This document shows, in pieces, positions 26,605 to 35,950 of a stretch of 64,000 nt of DNA. The translations under genes were made by a program, and so were the position numbers. Source of the DNA: a bacterium (GTDB taxonomy: Bacteria > Verrucomicrobiota > Verrucomicrobiia > Limisphaerales > RI-55); assembly GCA_016124235.1 (NCBI GenBank), contig WGOC01000014.1, positions 1 through 64,000 of the forward strand, given 5' to 3'. A model generated the notes under the pieces. That model was given only the letters and a program-made list of their open reading frames with translations. It was not told where the DNA came from and searched no databases. How positions within the stretch are numbered: position 1 is the stretch's first letter; every line of letters begins with the position of its first letter.

Positions 26605-27654
26605 CTATTTCGCGGCCCGGTGCCGGAGCCGGTCCAGGGCGACAGCCAGAACGATGACTGTGCCAATGATGATTTCCTGAAAATAGTTGGGCCAACCCAT
26701 CAGCTGGGAACCGCTGCGCAGCGTCGTCATGATCAATGCACCAACCATCGAACCCGCCACGCTGCCGGCGCCGCCGTTTAAGCTGGCACCGCCGATCACA
26801 ACCGCCGCAATCATGTCCAGCTCGAGGCCGATCGCCACCGTGGGATCGCCTTGCGCGAGCCGAGCCATTTGCATTAGGCCGGCCAGGCCGAAGTACAATC
26901 CGGCCAGCGCGTAAACGACGACCTTCATCCACTGCACGCGAATGCCGCACAGGCGGGCCGTCGCCTCGTTGGAACCAATGGCAAAAACATAACGACCAAA
27001 GATCGTTTGGCGCAGCAAAAGCGCGGTGAGCACCGCCAGCCCCGCAGTGATCCAGACGCCATACGGCAAAGGAAAAAATGCGTCGGGTTTATGCAACGCC
27101 ATCAGGTTCAACAACGGCGTATCGGGAAAATTAACCGTCTGATTTCCGCCCAGCCATTTCGCCGCACCTCGGGCGATGGTCATCATGCCGAGCGTGACGA
27201 TGAACGGCATCATGCGCAGACCGGCCACCACCCCGCCGTTGACCAGGCCCACGACACCGCCGGCCGCAACGGTGATCAGCACCACGCCCCACGGGGACGC
27301 CCAACTGGTATTCAACAATTGCGCGCCCACAACACTGCACAGCGCCACCACCGAACCCGCGCTCAAATCAATTCCACCACTGATAATGACGACCGTCATG
27401 CCAAGTGCGCCGAGCGCAACAATGACCGTCTGCGTCAAAACGATCTTCGCGTTGGCTCCACCCAAAAAGGCCTTGAGCCCGTAAAAATCCGTATCCTTGA
27501 TCGAAGCAAAAAAGCTCACGCCCGTTTCACCGGAGAATTCGCGGCCATCCATCACGTCTTTCCACGCCAGCAAGGTGGCGAAGATAACAACGACGAAAAT
27601 CAGTCCGACCAACGGACCGAGCGTATTCAAATGTTTGCGCCAGGAAATCTTCAT
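26605..27654 (-). CDS. Ribose-type sugar ABC transporter permease
   Basis: A 349-residue polytopic inner-membrane protein of the RbsC/BPD_transp_2 family, with 8 to 10 hydrophobic segments. The signature GMTVVIISGGIDLSAGSVVAL is followed by GLRMMPFIVTLGMMTIARG. The start at 27654 (KISWRKHLNTLGPLVGL) is chosen because the frame upstream to 27879 has no hydrophobic or conserved character. It forms the channel for the sugar delivered by the binding protein at 29760. It is the last gene of the minus-strand transporter cluster; 148 bases separate it from the ATPase gene. Confidence 0.9.
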   Translation of the reverse strand: MKISWRKHLNTLGPLVGLIFVVVIFATLLAWKDVMDGREFSGETGVSFFASIKDTDFYGLKAFLGGANAKIVLTQTVIVALGALGMTVVIISGGIDLSAGSVVALCSVVGAQLLNTSWASPWGVVLITVAAGGVVGLVNGGVVAGLRMMPFIVTLGMMTIARGAAKWLGGNQTVNFPDTPLLNLMALHKPDAFFPLPYGVWITAGLAVLTALLLRQTIFGRYVFAIGSNEATARLCGIRVQWMKVVVYALAGLYFGLAGLMQMARLAQGDPTVAIGLELDMIAAVVIGGASLNGGAGSVAGSMVGALIMTTLRSGSQLMGWPNYFQEIIIGTVIVLAVALDRLRHRAAK

Positions 27655-27802
27655 GCGGCGAAAGACCGAAAGAAAAAGGACAAAGGTCCGACGATTTGCC
27701 AAGAATCGAATTCGGGAAGGCCTCGACCCAAATCGGAGTTCGATTCCACCCAAGGGCGGTATTCTGGACCGTTCGCTCCCTTTTGATTGGCCACCGGTTC
27801 CT

Positions 27803-29290
27803 TCATTTTTGTCCGGTGGCTGCGGCAATAATTTCGTGCTCGGTCCAATCCTGCACCGGGCGGATTCCGGAGAGCACACCGCGGCACATCACGCCGATTC
27901 GATCGCAAACGCCCAGCAATTCGGGCAGGTAAGAACTAACGAAGATCACCGACTTACCCTGTTCGGCGAGTTCGTTCATGATCCGGTAAATCTGTTGCTT
28001 GCTGCCGACGTCGATACCGCGCGTGGGTTCATCGAGCAACAGAATGTCGGCGTCATGGTGAAGCAACCGGCCAATGGCGATCTTTTGCTGATTGCCACCG
28101 CTCAACTCGCCGATCGATTGACTGGCCTCGCGTGCGCGCACGTCGAGTTTCGTCATTACTTCGATGGTCGCGGCGAGTTGTTGCCGACGATTGATCCAGC
28201 CAAAGGAACTGAACGGCCGATAGCGCGTGAGGCAAAGGTTGTCCGCCAGCGAATGATCGAGCATTAGGCCTTCTTCCTTGCGATTTTCGCTGACCATTCC
28301 CAGCCCATTCCGCCACGAACCACGAGGCGAACGCTGCGTCAGATTGTTCTTCAAATAATAGACCTTCCCGCGGCGAATGCGATCGAGCCCAAACACGGCG
28401 CGCAGTGTTTCCGTCCGACCTGCGCCCACCAAACCCGCCATGCCCAGGATCTCTCCCTGGCGCAATTCCAACGTCACGTCGGACGGCTTTTCGTATCCCG
28501 CCAATTCGTGAATATCGAAAATGACGTTGCCCGGCTGCCGTGCGTGCGGCGGGTAAATGTCCGCGATTTCGCGCCCGACCATCAGGTGGATGATTTCGTC
28601 CAGCCTCGCATTTTTCATTTCGCCGGACCCGACGCTTTCGCCGTCACGCAGGACCGTGTAGCGATCGGCAATCTGCTGGCATTCTTCAAGGAAATGGCTG
28701 ATGTAAATCACGCTGACACCGCGTTGCTTGAGCTGCCGGATCACGCGAAACAAATTCTTGGCGTCTTGTTGCGTCAGGCTGCTGGTCGGCTCATCCATGA
28801 TCAGCACCTTGGGCTCGAACACGAGCGCGCGGGCGATCTCGACCAATTGCTGCTCGGCGATCGTCAATCGGTTGACCGGCACGTCGAGCGGGACGTGATG
28901 TTCCAGCTCGTCGAGTGCATGCAGAGCCTGTTTGCGTCGTTGCCGCCGATCAATGATGCCGAACCGGGAAGGCTCGCGGCCGAGCAGAATGTTTTCCTCC
29001 ACCGTCAGATCGGGTGCGAGATTCAGCTCCTGGTAAATCATCGCGACGCCTGCCTGCCGCGCGTTCAACGGATTGCCCGGATGAAACGGTTGACCGTTGA
29101 GTTCGAGTGTTCCCGAGTCCTGCTCGTGAGCGCCACTGAGAACTTTCATCAGCGTGCTCTTGCCCGCGCCGTTTTCCCCGATCAAGGCGTGAACTTCGCC
29201 TGGCATGACTTCAAACGACACACCGCGCAGCGCCTTCGTGGCGCCGAAGGATTTGTGGATGTCGGTCGTCTTGAGGCGCGGGGTTGGCAT
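27803..29290 (-). CDS. Ribose-type sugar ABC transporter, double ATPase subunit
   Basis: A 495-residue RbsA/MglA-type protein with two fused ABC domains. Domain 1 has Walker A GENGAGKST, signature LTIAEQQLVEIARAL and Walker B VLIMDEPTSSL. Domain 2 has the usual degenerate Walker A (GLVGAGRTE), signature GELSGGNQQKIAIGRLL and ILLLDEPTRGIDVG. Two ABC modules in one chain are diagnostic for monosaccharide importers of the CUT2 family. It powers uptake together with the permease and the binding protein. The substrate cannot be read from this subunit. Confidence 0.93.
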   Translation of the reverse strand: MPTPRLKTTDIHKSFGATKALRGVSFEVMPGEVHALIGENGAGKSTLMKVLSGAHEQDSGTLELNGQPFHPGNPLNARQAGVAMIYQELNLAPDLTVEENILLGREPSRFGIIDRRQRRKQALHALDELEHHVPLDVPVNRLTIAEQQLVEIARALVFEPKVLIMDEPTSSLTQQDAKNLFRVIRQLKQRGVSVIYISHFLEECQQIADRYTVLRDGESVGSGEMKNARLDEIIHLMVGREIADIYPPHARQPGNVIFDIHELAGYEKPSDVTLELRQGEILGMAGLVGAGRTETLRAVFGLDRIRRGKVYYLKNNLTQRSPRGSWRNGLGMVSENRKEEGLMLDHSLADNLCLTRYRPFSSFGWINRRQQLAATIEVMTKLDVRAREASQSIGELSGGNQQKIAIGRLLHHDADILLLDEPTRGIDVGSKQQIYRIMNELAEQGKSVIFVSSYLPELLGVCDRIGVMCRGVLSGIRPVQDWTEHEIIAAATGQK

Positions 29291-29357
29291 GGGGCGGAGC
29301 AGTAATCAGTGAACAGTCGTCAGTGATTGGAATGAGATAAATCCGCCGCGCAAAGGT

Positions 29358-29636
29358 TCATCTGCTCGCCTCCTCGGAAATCATCCCTTCTACGAGAAAC
29401 CTCATGTTTCCATCCGAGACGAGGGCTTCGAGTTCCTTTTTCGCAGTTTCACAAAACTTCGCGCTCCCCAAGCCACGTTTACAGATCAACAATCTTTGCA
29501 ATAGTCCGCTTAATTGTCGGCATTCTTCCTCAGACAGGTCATCGCGGGAGCGTCCGCCACTCCGCGATAAAGCATCAACGTCGCCTCCGATTGAGTGGTA
29601 AGCCGCCAGTTTTCGACGTGTCATCATGTGTGGCAA
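29358..29636 (-). CDS. Small hypothetical protein inside the sugar-ABC cluster
   Basis: 92 residues, soluble and helical: RRKLAAYHSIGGDVDALSR, then DLSEEECRQLSGLLQRL, ending VEGMISEEASR. It has no signal, membrane segment or known motif. The pattern 'L-x-x-Y-x3-GGD-x-D' near the N-terminus looks like a conserved small-protein family of unknown role. It sits between the ATPase (67-base gap) and binding-protein genes on the same strand and may be co-transcribed with them. Confidence 0.55.
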   Translation of the reverse strand: MPHMMTRRKLAAYHSIGGDVDALSRSGGRSRDDLSEEECRQLSGLLQRLLICKRGLGSAKFCETAKKELEALVSDGNMRFLVEGMISEEASR

Positions 29637-29665
29637 ATGGTGCTTCGCCCGTTTGCTTCAGTTTG

Positions 29666-29722
29666 GGCTGACCGGCAGGTCAGCCCTACCAAATTACGGT
29701 AGGGCGGCGTTGCCGCGCCGCC
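29666..29722. repeat. TAGGGCGG hairpin repeat, copy B
   Basis: GGCTGACCGGCAGGTCAGCC is followed by the hairpin GCCCTACC-AAATTAC-GGTAGGGC and a G/C-rich tail. It is nearly the reverse complement of copy A (20024-20080). It lies between the binding-protein gene and the small ORF. Confidence 0.75.
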
Positions 29723-29759
29723 GTGACTTTCGACGAATACACGGGCAATGCCGAATCTC

Positions 29760-30749
29760 TCACTTCAAATACTTGTCCAGTGGCGGGTAGAGCAGGTCCT
29801 TGATCTTCGGGTCATCCATGTTGTCCTTGGTCACGAGCACGACGCCGGTGTCGATCCGTTTCTCTACAGGTTTGCCCTGCAGATGCTCGACCATCGTCAT
29901 CACGCCCTTGTAGCCCATGTAGAGCGGGTTTTGCACGATCAACCCCTGCACATCGCCCTTTTTCATGTCCTCGACCGACTGGCTGCCGGCGTCGAAACCC
30001 ATCATCTTCACTTTGCCACCTGCACGCCCAATGTCGCGCAAGGCCATCGTCATGCCAATGGTTGAATTCTCATTCGGACAGAAGATGCCATCCACTTCAT
30101 TGCCAAACCGGCGCAACAAGTTTTGTGAGGCCTGGTAGGAGGTCTCGCGGGTCGGCCCGGCGTATTGATCGCTGGAAATCAGTTTGATGTCGGGAAACTT
30201 GGCGAGCGCTTCCAGGAAGCCCTTTTCCCGCAGCTCGGTGCTCGCCGAACCGACGGCATAACGCAGCAGGATCACTTTTCCTTTGCCGCCGAGCAGCTTG
30301 CCCAGCTCCTCTCCGGCCATCTGGCCGCCCTTCAAATTGTCCGTCGCGACGAAGCTGACGTATTTGTCGGTTTCCAGTCCGGAATCGATGATGACGACCG
30401 GCACCTTGGCCTTTTCAGCATTTTCCACCGGACGCACCAGCGCTTTGGAATCGAGCGGCGCCAGCACAATGCCGCTCACGTGCCGGATCATGAAGTTTTC
30501 AACGACCTGGATTTGCTGATCGCGATCGTCCTCCTTGAGCGGGCCCTTCCAAATGACGTTGACGCGGACGCCTTGCTGGGCGAGTTCCAGCTTGGCCTTT
30601 TCGGCGCCGGCATGAATGGATTTCCAATACTCGTGTGTGGTGCCCTTGGGCACGACAGCGATGGTCAACGGCCGGTCGGCGGCCAACAGCGGCAAAGCCA
30701 GAATTGAAGTCGCGAAAAGTATCCGACCAATGAATCTTGCGGGGTTCAT
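29760..30749 (-). CDS. Ribose-type periplasmic sugar-binding protein
   Basis: A 329-residue substrate-binding protein (Peripla_BP_4/RbsB family). The signal peptide is ARFIGRILFATSILALPLLA. The mature protein has two Rossmann-like lobes: IAVVPKGTTHEYWKSIHAGA, SGIVLAPLDSKAL, VPVVIIDSGLE, FVATDNLKGGQMAGEELG, and the hinge-side MGFDAGSQSVEDMKKGDV. It captures a monosaccharide in the periplasm for the CUT2 importer. It is the first gene of the cluster, divergent from the lactonase gene at 30871. The substrate could be ribose, another pentose or an inositol; the residues seen do not settle this. Confidence 0.92.
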   Translation of the reverse strand: MNPARFIGRILFATSILALPLLAADRPLTIAVVPKGTTHEYWKSIHAGAEKAKLELAQQGVRVNVIWKGPLKEDDRDQQIQVVENFMIRHVSGIVLAPLDSKALVRPVENAEKAKVPVVIIDSGLETDKYVSFVATDNLKGGQMAGEELGKLLGGKGKVILLRYAVGSASTELREKGFLEALAKFPDIKLISSDQYAGPTRETSYQASQNLLRRFGNEVDGIFCPNENSTIGMTMALRDIGRAGGKVKMMGFDAGSQSVEDMKKGDVQGLIVQNPLYMGYKGVMTMVEHLQGKPVEKRIDTGVVLVTKDNMDDPKIKDLLYPPLDKYLK

Positions 30750-30870
30750 GGAAGGAGGCTACCGGCAAGGGCACCAAACGTTCAACGGCCAAATGCGGGA
30801 CGCCGCCTCGCCAATCGACGGTTCCCGATGCGACTTGCGAGTTCGAATCACACCGCTTAAACCTTGGGCC
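30750..30870. promoter_or_regulatory. Divergent regulatory region: sugar importer versus lactonase
   Basis: 121 bases separate the start codons at 30749 and 30871. Both transcription units probably begin here. I see no clear operator palindrome or -35/-10 pair. Confidence 0.35.
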
Positions 30871-32031
30871 ATGTCTTTCGCCTTTGCCCTCGTTCGCATT
30901 TTGGTCGTGGTTGCTGCCGGCGCGATTCTCGGTTCGGCCGGTGCCACGAGCGCCCTCGCGGAAACGTATAGCGTTTACGTAGGCACTTACACCGGCGCCA
31001 AGAGCAAGGGCATCTACGCGTTTCAATTTGATTCAACTTCGGGAATTCCCGGCGAGCCCAAACTCGTCGCCACCACCTCCAGTCCGTCATTTCTCGCGTT
31101 GCATCCCTCGCTGCCGGTTATTTATGCCGTGAACGAGGTCAACGAATTCAATGGCAAAAAAGGTGGTGCGATCAGCGCCTTTAAGATCGAAGACGACGGC
31201 AGCTTGAAGCTGATCAACCAGGTCTCCACCGTGGGCACCGGACCGTGTCACGTGGCTGTCGATTCACAGGGAAAGGCCGTGTTGGCGGCGAATTACAACA
31301 CCGGCAGCGTCATTTCCTATCAACTCGAACCCGATGGCCGGATCGGTAAACGTGGATCGTTCATGCAACATGCCGGCTCGAGCGTGAACAAGCAACGCCA
31401 GGAAGGTCCGCACGCTCACGGCGTGTTCTTCAGCGCCGACGATCGTTTCGTTTACAACCCGGACCTGGGGCTGGATAAGGTGTTGATCTACCGCTTCGAT
31501 CCCGAGACAGCTCAACTCACTCCCGGCACCCCCGACGCCGTCACCATCCCGCCGGGAGCAGGACCGCGTCATCTGGCACTTCACCCGACCCTGCCGCTGG
31601 CCTGGACAGTCAATGAAATGGGCTCGACCGTGACAACACTGCACGTCGACAAATCGAATGGCGGGCTGACTGCCGGCCCTTCGATCTCAACACTTCCCGC
31701 CGGGTTTCAGGGGAGCAGCACCACGGCCGAAATCTTCGTTCACCCCAACGGCCGATTCCTCTATGCCTCCAATCGAGGCCACGACAGCATTACCGTTTTT
31801 GCGATCGATGAAACAACCGGCAAACTCACCGTCGTGCAAAACGAACCCACAGGTGGCAAAATTCCGCGCAGCTTTGCGATTGATCCCACCGGTCGGTGGC
31901 TGCTGGCTGCTGGCCAGAATTCAGACGACGTAAACGTTTTCAAATTGAACCCCGACACCGGCCGACTGACCCACGCGGCCAGAAAAATCGACGTGCCGGC
32001 ACCCGTTTGCCTCTTGTTCCGCAAGCCCTGA
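30871..32031 (+). CDS. Exported 6-phosphogluconolactonase-type seven-bladed propeller
   Basis: A 386-residue lactonase family protein (YbhE/Pgl type). The ATG at 30871 gives a signal peptide (FALVRILVVVAAGAILGSAG), whereas the longer frame upstream overlaps the divergent gene. Propeller repeats recur: YVGTYTGAKSKGIYAF, SFLALHPSLPVIYAVNE, GPCHVAVDSQGKAVLAANY, GPHAHGVFFSADDRFVY, GPRHLALHPTLPLAWTVNE, EIFVHPNGRFLYASNRG. Cytoplasmic relatives hydrolyse 6-phosphogluconolactone. A signal peptide makes a sugar-lactone or other extracytoplasmic substrate more likely here. Confidence 0.85.
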   Translation: MSFAFALVRILVVVAAGAILGSAGATSALAETYSVYVGTYTGAKSKGIYAFQFDSTSGIPGEPKLVATTSSPSFLALHPSLPVIYAVNEVNEFNGKKGGAISAFKIEDDGSLKLINQVSTVGTGPCHVAVDSQGKAVLAANYNTGSVISYQLEPDGRIGKRGSFMQHAGSSVNKQRQEGPHAHGVFFSADDRFVYNPDLGLDKVLIYRFDPETAQLTPGTPDAVTIPPGAGPRHLALHPTLPLAWTVNEMGSTVTTLHVDKSNGGLTAGPSISTLPAGFQGSSTTAEIFVHPNGRFLYASNRGHDSITVFAIDETTGKLTVVQNEPTGGKIPRSFAIDPTGRWLLAAGQNSDDVNVFKLNPDTGRLTHAARKIDVPAPVCLLFRKP

Positions 32032-32040
32032 TGCGTGACC

Positions 32041-32058
32041 GGACGGCCCCGCCCGTCC
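32041..32058. repeat. Short palindrome after lactonase gene
   Basis: GGACGG-CCCCGC-CCGTCC, 9 bases after the stop codon at 32031. No T-run follows. It may be a palindromic repeat unit or a weak terminator. Confidence 0.35.
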
Positions 32059-32307
32059 GCCACGGCTGGCTACCCTGTCGATACGCGCCACAAAGCCTAA
32101 ACGCCCGGAGAACCGCTCACGCCGCAGCCCTCTCTTTTTCAGTTGATTCTGGACGAAAAATGTGGTCAATGGCGCCTGCAAACTAAAGCTGATCGATCCC
32201 CAATCTGTAGAATCGCGGTTGAACGAGTGTTCAGACGATCGATTTGGGTGCCCGAAGTATGGCGACAGGTTTCAGGTGAGTTCAGTCAGTGGCAGTCAAA
32301 TCAAACA

Positions 32308-32670
32308 ATGAGCACCAAACTCTTCGTGGGTAACCTTGCCTTCAAAGTTACCGAAAGCGACCTCGAACAACTCTTCGGCCAACATGGGGCTGTTACTGAG
32401 GCTCTGGTTATGTTGGACCGTCAAACCGGCCGTTCCCGCGGCTTCGGATTCGTTACCATGGAATCAGCGGATGCCGCCAAGGCCGCCGTTGAGGCGCTGA
32501 ACGGGTCACAGTTTGAGGGACGTCCCTTGACCGTGAACGAAGCCCGGCCCCGGGAAGAACGCCCGCGCCGCGAAGGCGGCTATGGCGGAGGAGACCGTGG
32601 TGACCGCGGCGGTTATCGTGGCGGCGGTGGTCGTGATCGCGATCGCGATCGTGGCGGCGATCGCTACTAA
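32308..32670 (+). CDS. Glycine-rich RRM RNA-binding protein
   Basis: A 120-residue protein. One RRM domain (about 1-80) has RNP2 KLFVGNLAF and RNP1 RGFGFVTM. The tail is rich in Arg, Gly and Asp ([19 protein letters not shown], then [12 protein letters not shown]). Such proteins occur in cyanobacteria, Verrucomicrobiota and others and bind single-stranded RNA, often in cold or stress responses. The ATG at 32308 is chosen because it starts the RRM beta-1 strand. The tail DNA contains tandem GATCGC units. The 276-base leader upstream may be a regulated 5' UTR. The gene is followed by a strong terminator. Confidence 0.92.
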   Translation: MSTKLFVGNLAFKVTESDLEQLFGQHGAVTEALVMLDRQTGRSRGFGFVTMESADAAKAAVEALNGSQFEGRPLTVNEARPREERPRREGGYGGGDRGDRGGYRGGGGRDRDRDRGGDRY

Positions 32671-32699
32671 GCCAAAGCAAACTCCAAATCCTTTTGCAA

Positions 32700-32733
32700 G
32701 GCGCGCCGATCGGCTTGATCGGCGCGCCGTTTT
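32700..32733 (+). terminator. Rho-independent terminator of the RRM gene
   Basis: A perfect 12-bp stem, GGCGCGCCGATC (32700-32711) with GATCGGCGCGCC (32717-32728), a 5-base loop, then GTTTTAC. It lies 30 bases after the stop codon. Confidence 0.85.
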
Positions 32734-32782
32734 ACGTCTCCTCCCCCCGATCGTACCACAAAGATTTCCTTCGTAAGCCAAC

Positions 32783-35215
32783 TCATCGACGTTCGTTTGT
32801 GATTTGGTAAATCGCACCTTGATAGAGGAAGCGAAGCTTCGGTCCCAGCGACAGCCACTTGCCAATCGCGGGATCCTTTTTCAATAGATCGAAGTAATCC
32901 GCCGAACCGAATTCGACTTTCTTCGGCGCAAGCTCGATCTTCGTCTGCACCGCAGAATCGACCCATTCGTCGCCGTTCAGATAGAACGTCTTGCCCGCGA
33001 CGGTTCGCGTTTGTTGCCCCAGTTCGGAAGGAGTGACCAAATCAGTCGCGGCGGCGCGGCGTTGTTGACCTTGATTCGGAGTCGCAGCGGCACTCGAAGG
33101 ACTCGTGGACAGAGCAAGTCCGTAGCGGGCCAGAAATCGTTCATCCTGCGCGCCGGCATCCGGAGCGACCGCGGCGGGTGCGGCGCGTTTCGCGATGCGA
33201 ACCTGCGCTCCATAGCGCGAACTCAAAGTTGCATCGATTCCCGATTGGGCGCGACTGAGGTTGCGGAAATTGTCGCGGGAATACTCCAAAGCGCTCTTGT
33301 TGTTCGAAGTTTCCCTCAGGGTCCGAAATTCCGGCCGCACGCCACGACGTTCTTCGTCGTCCGCAATCAACCAAGCCGTGTATGGCGTCACGATCCCATG
33401 CTCCCGCGCCAAAGCGGTGACTTCGTCCTTCAATTCTTTGCTTTCGCCGCGGAGCCGGATCTCGTCCAGCAGCCACCCGATCCGGCGAGTCGCCCAAAGT
33501 CGCGGAATGAAGTCAAACTCAGTTGCCAATTTCGGGAATGCGACGTCCTCGGCGAATAACTTCTTATTGCCGACCGCCTGCCCGCTCAACTGTACCCCAC
33601 CGTTCGCCCGTTTTGCGTAGCGACCAACGATCACCAATTGTTCGCCACTAAAGATGTCCGGCAGCGGCGATGGATAAATGCGGCTGGTCTCCGCTTTCTC
33701 GGGAAAAGCCAGTTCCGGCTGCGTCAACACCGGGTCCTTGATCTTCGAGAAGAACGACGAGAGCTTCACCTCCAGATCCTCGTTGGGCAAAACGTACTGA
33801 CTGGCCGCCCGCGTCGCTTCGGTGATCCGATCCAACAAATGCGTGTTCACGTCGGTGCCGACGCCGAAGCAAAAGATCCGCGTGTTGCGCGAGCTACTTC
33901 CGGTCGCATTGGCAACGATGCGATCGATGTCGGTCTCGCCGACCGTCGGCAAACCATCGGTGAGGAACACGATGACCTGCGGCCGTTCGCCCACCTCCCC
34001 ATTCTTGACGTAACGCGACGCGGATTTCTCATTCGGCTCCACATGCGCGATTCCGGGTAACGCCAGAGCTTGCTTTAACGCATCGTTGATCGCTGTGCCC
34101 CCAAGCGGTTTCATACGCTTGATGAAATCGCGCGCGCGCGTCCGGTGTGAATCGTCCGCGGCCGTCAGCTTCTTGAACAGCGGCTCGACGTCGGTGGAGA
34201 ATCGCAAGATGTCGAACCGGTCACTGTCGTTGAGATTGTCCACGCAGAAATCCAACGCCTTCTTGGCTTGATCCAATTTTCCACCGGCCATCGAGCCGGA
34301 TGTATCGATGACAAAAACCACATCCTTGGGCAGCACCTTGCCGCTTTCCTGCACCAGTCCCGGTGAGGCCAGCAACATGAAGTAGCCGTCCTCATTGTCA
34401 TTCGCGCGATAGGTCAAAAGCGAAAGCCCCACGCCTTCGTCTTCGCGACTAAAGTACAGTTCAAAATCGTGTTCCTCGCTGGCGGCGGTTGATTCGTACC
34501 CGACGCGGGCTCGCTTTTCGCCTTCGCGTTTTACTTCCACATCATGGGTTGGTGAATAAAGGGTCTTGAGCGGACGAGCCGTCTGCAGATCGATTGTCAG
34601 ACTAACCTGGTTGATCGGGCGAACCGAAAATTTGTCGGCCGACATCGGATAAAGGAAGCGCACCAACCCCGTGTCCGACGGCAGCAATTGCTCATACGAA
34701 AACGAGATCTTTCGCGTCGCGTGTGGTTCGACGGGAAAAATGCGAATCTTGTACAAATCACGGTCCACAAACTCGAGCAAAGCGGGGTCGCGTTGCCGGC
34801 GGACAATGTCTTCGTAAATGCTTAGTGCCTTGTCGGCCGCCAACAGCTCCGGCTCCACCGGTTTGCCGTCGATTTCCATCGTGAACTTCCGCAGTTGCGC
34901 GCCTTTGGGAACAGGAAATAGAAACGTGCCTTCGAGTCGTCGGCCGGTTGGATTTTTGAATTCCTGGGAAACTTCCGTGACCGCGTATTGATCCTTGATC
35001 GTCACGGCGACGCGATGTGCGGTCAACTCCATCACACACCCGGGAGGGAGCGGTCGTGGGTGCGGCCAGGGTCGCGGAAGCGGGTCCGGCGGTGGAAGAA
35101 ATTGCCCCGGTTGACCCGGATCATTGACCAGCAGGAAGCCGGCAGCGGAGGCGGATTCAAGGTGCCCAAACGCGGCGCAAGCGAGAACGAGGAGCAGGCG
35201 GCGGAGAAGATTCAT
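32783..35215 (-). CDS. Exported VIT / von Willebrand A domain protein
   Basis: An 810-residue protein with a signal peptide (RRLLLVLACAAFGHLESASA). A Pro-rich stretch at about 35-58 precedes a VIT domain (about 60-190: VAVTIKDQYAVTEVSQEFKN, GTFLFPVPKGAQLRKFTMEI). A vWA domain follows from about 295 with an intact MIDAS (VVFVIDTSGSM, then FLTDGLPTVGE). This architecture is that of the inter-alpha-trypsin-inhibitor heavy-chain-like bacterial proteins, which bind partners through a metal-dependent site. The C-terminal 250 residues carry no domain I can name. Likely periplasmic or surface protein-protein interaction. It appears monocistronic. Confidence 0.88.
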   Translation of the reverse strand: MNLLRRLLLVLACAAFGHLESASAAGFLLVNDPGQPGQFLPPPDPLPRPWPHPRPLPPGCVMELTAHRVAVTIKDQYAVTEVSQEFKNPTGRRLEGTFLFPVPKGAQLRKFTMEIDGKPVEPELLAADKALSIYEDIVRRQRDPALLEFVDRDLYKIRIFPVEPHATRKISFSYEQLLPSDTGLVRFLYPMSADKFSVRPINQVSLTIDLQTARPLKTLYSPTHDVEVKREGEKRARVGYESTAASEEHDFELYFSREDEGVGLSLLTYRANDNEDGYFMLLASPGLVQESGKVLPKDVVFVIDTSGSMAGGKLDQAKKALDFCVDNLNDSDRFDILRFSTDVEPLFKKLTAADDSHRTRARDFIKRMKPLGGTAINDALKQALALPGIAHVEPNEKSASRYVKNGEVGERPQVIVFLTDGLPTVGETDIDRIVANATGSSSRNTRIFCFGVGTDVNTHLLDRITEATRAASQYVLPNEDLEVKLSSFFSKIKDPVLTQPELAFPEKAETSRIYPSPLPDIFSGEQLVIVGRYAKRANGGVQLSGQAVGNKKLFAEDVAFPKLATEFDFIPRLWATRRIGWLLDEIRLRGESKELKDEVTALAREHGIVTPYTAWLIADDEERRGVRPEFRTLRETSNNKSALEYSRDNFRNLSRAQSGIDATLSSRYGAQVRIAKRAAPAAVAPDAGAQDERFLARYGLALSTSPSSAAATPNQGQQRRAAATDLVTPSELGQQTRTVAGKTFYLNGDEWVDSAVQTKIELAPKKVEFGSADYFDLLKKDPAIGKWLSLGPKLRFLYQGAIYQITNERR

Positions 35216-35308
35216 GAAACATTGGACGCGAGCCGGGGAAATCTGCTCCCACCAAATTCAAACAAAGTTTGATTGGTCCGACCGACCGGATTCAATCGCA
35301 GCCCCGCA

Positions 35309-35950
35309 TCAGTCCCGGATGACACCACCGCGCGTGGTTCCGCTCTGAAAATTACTGAACGCCAGCAGGAGCATCATGATTCCGAGAAACAAACTCCCGC
35401 GTGAGAACGCCCAGGCGGCCACCACAACGGCGCAGACCACGCCTATTCCCACGGAGATTTGGGCACGGCGCGGCCCCAGCAGATCACGCGCAATTTGGCC
35501 ACCATCCAAGGGCAAAATCGGGAGCAAATTGACCGCCGTCCAAAAGAAATTTACCCACAGAAAATCCACGATCATCAATCCCAGATAGCCATTCGTAATC
35601 TGAACCGATCGAGCAAACGCAAGAACCAGCACGCCCAAAGTCAGGCTCGCGAGCGGTCCGGCCGCACTGACAAAGATGCTCTGCCAACGGTTCATGTAAG
35701 CGCCATGCATGAGCGTGACGCCGCCCAAACCCTGCAGACGGATTTCCGCGTACGCACCGTATTTGCGGGCGGCCAACGCGTGGCCCAGCTCATGAACCAT
35801 GATCGACACAAAAACCACAATCGTCCAAATGACCAGCATCACGATACCGTCACGCCCTCTCGCGCCCGTGCCGCCACCGAGCAAAAAGCACGTGAGCCAG
35901 AAGAACGGCTCCACCGTCACCGGAAATCCATAAAAACTAAAACGCCACAT
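35309..35950 (-). CDS. Site-2-protease-family (M50) membrane metalloprotease
   Basis: 213 residues with about five transmembrane segments. The zinc motif HELGH lies in the second helix (VFVSIMVHELGHALAARKYG). The third ligand region is NLLPILPLDGGQIARDLLG near residue 155. This is the short M50 type without a PDZ domain, and the protein is expected to cut other membrane proteins within the bilayer. The target is unknown. It lies upstream of the VIT/vWA gene on the same strand, with a 93-base gap. Confidence 0.88.
   Translation of the reverse strand: MWRFSFYGFPVTVEPFFWLTCFLLGGGTGARGRDGIVMLVIWTIVVFVSIMVHELGHALAARKYGAYAEIRLQGLGGVTLMHGAYMNRWQSIFVSAAGPLASLTLGVLVLAFARSVQITNGYLGLMIVDFLWVNFFWTAVNLLPILPLDGGQIARDLLGPRRAQISVGIGVVCAVVVAAWAFSRGSLFLGIMMLLLAFSNFQSGTTRGGVIRD

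Noticed and set aside
30836-30853. GAGTTCGAATCAC, resembling a tRNA T-arm
   Set aside because: No acceptor, D-arm or anticodon stem can be built around it.
30616-30870. Upstream extension of the lactonase frame
   Set aside because: It overlaps the divergent binding-protein gene and would bury the signal peptide.
32636-32665. Tandem GCGATCGC, resembling HIP1 or a replication-related site
   Set aside because: It is explained as codons for the Arg-Asp repeats of the RRM tail.
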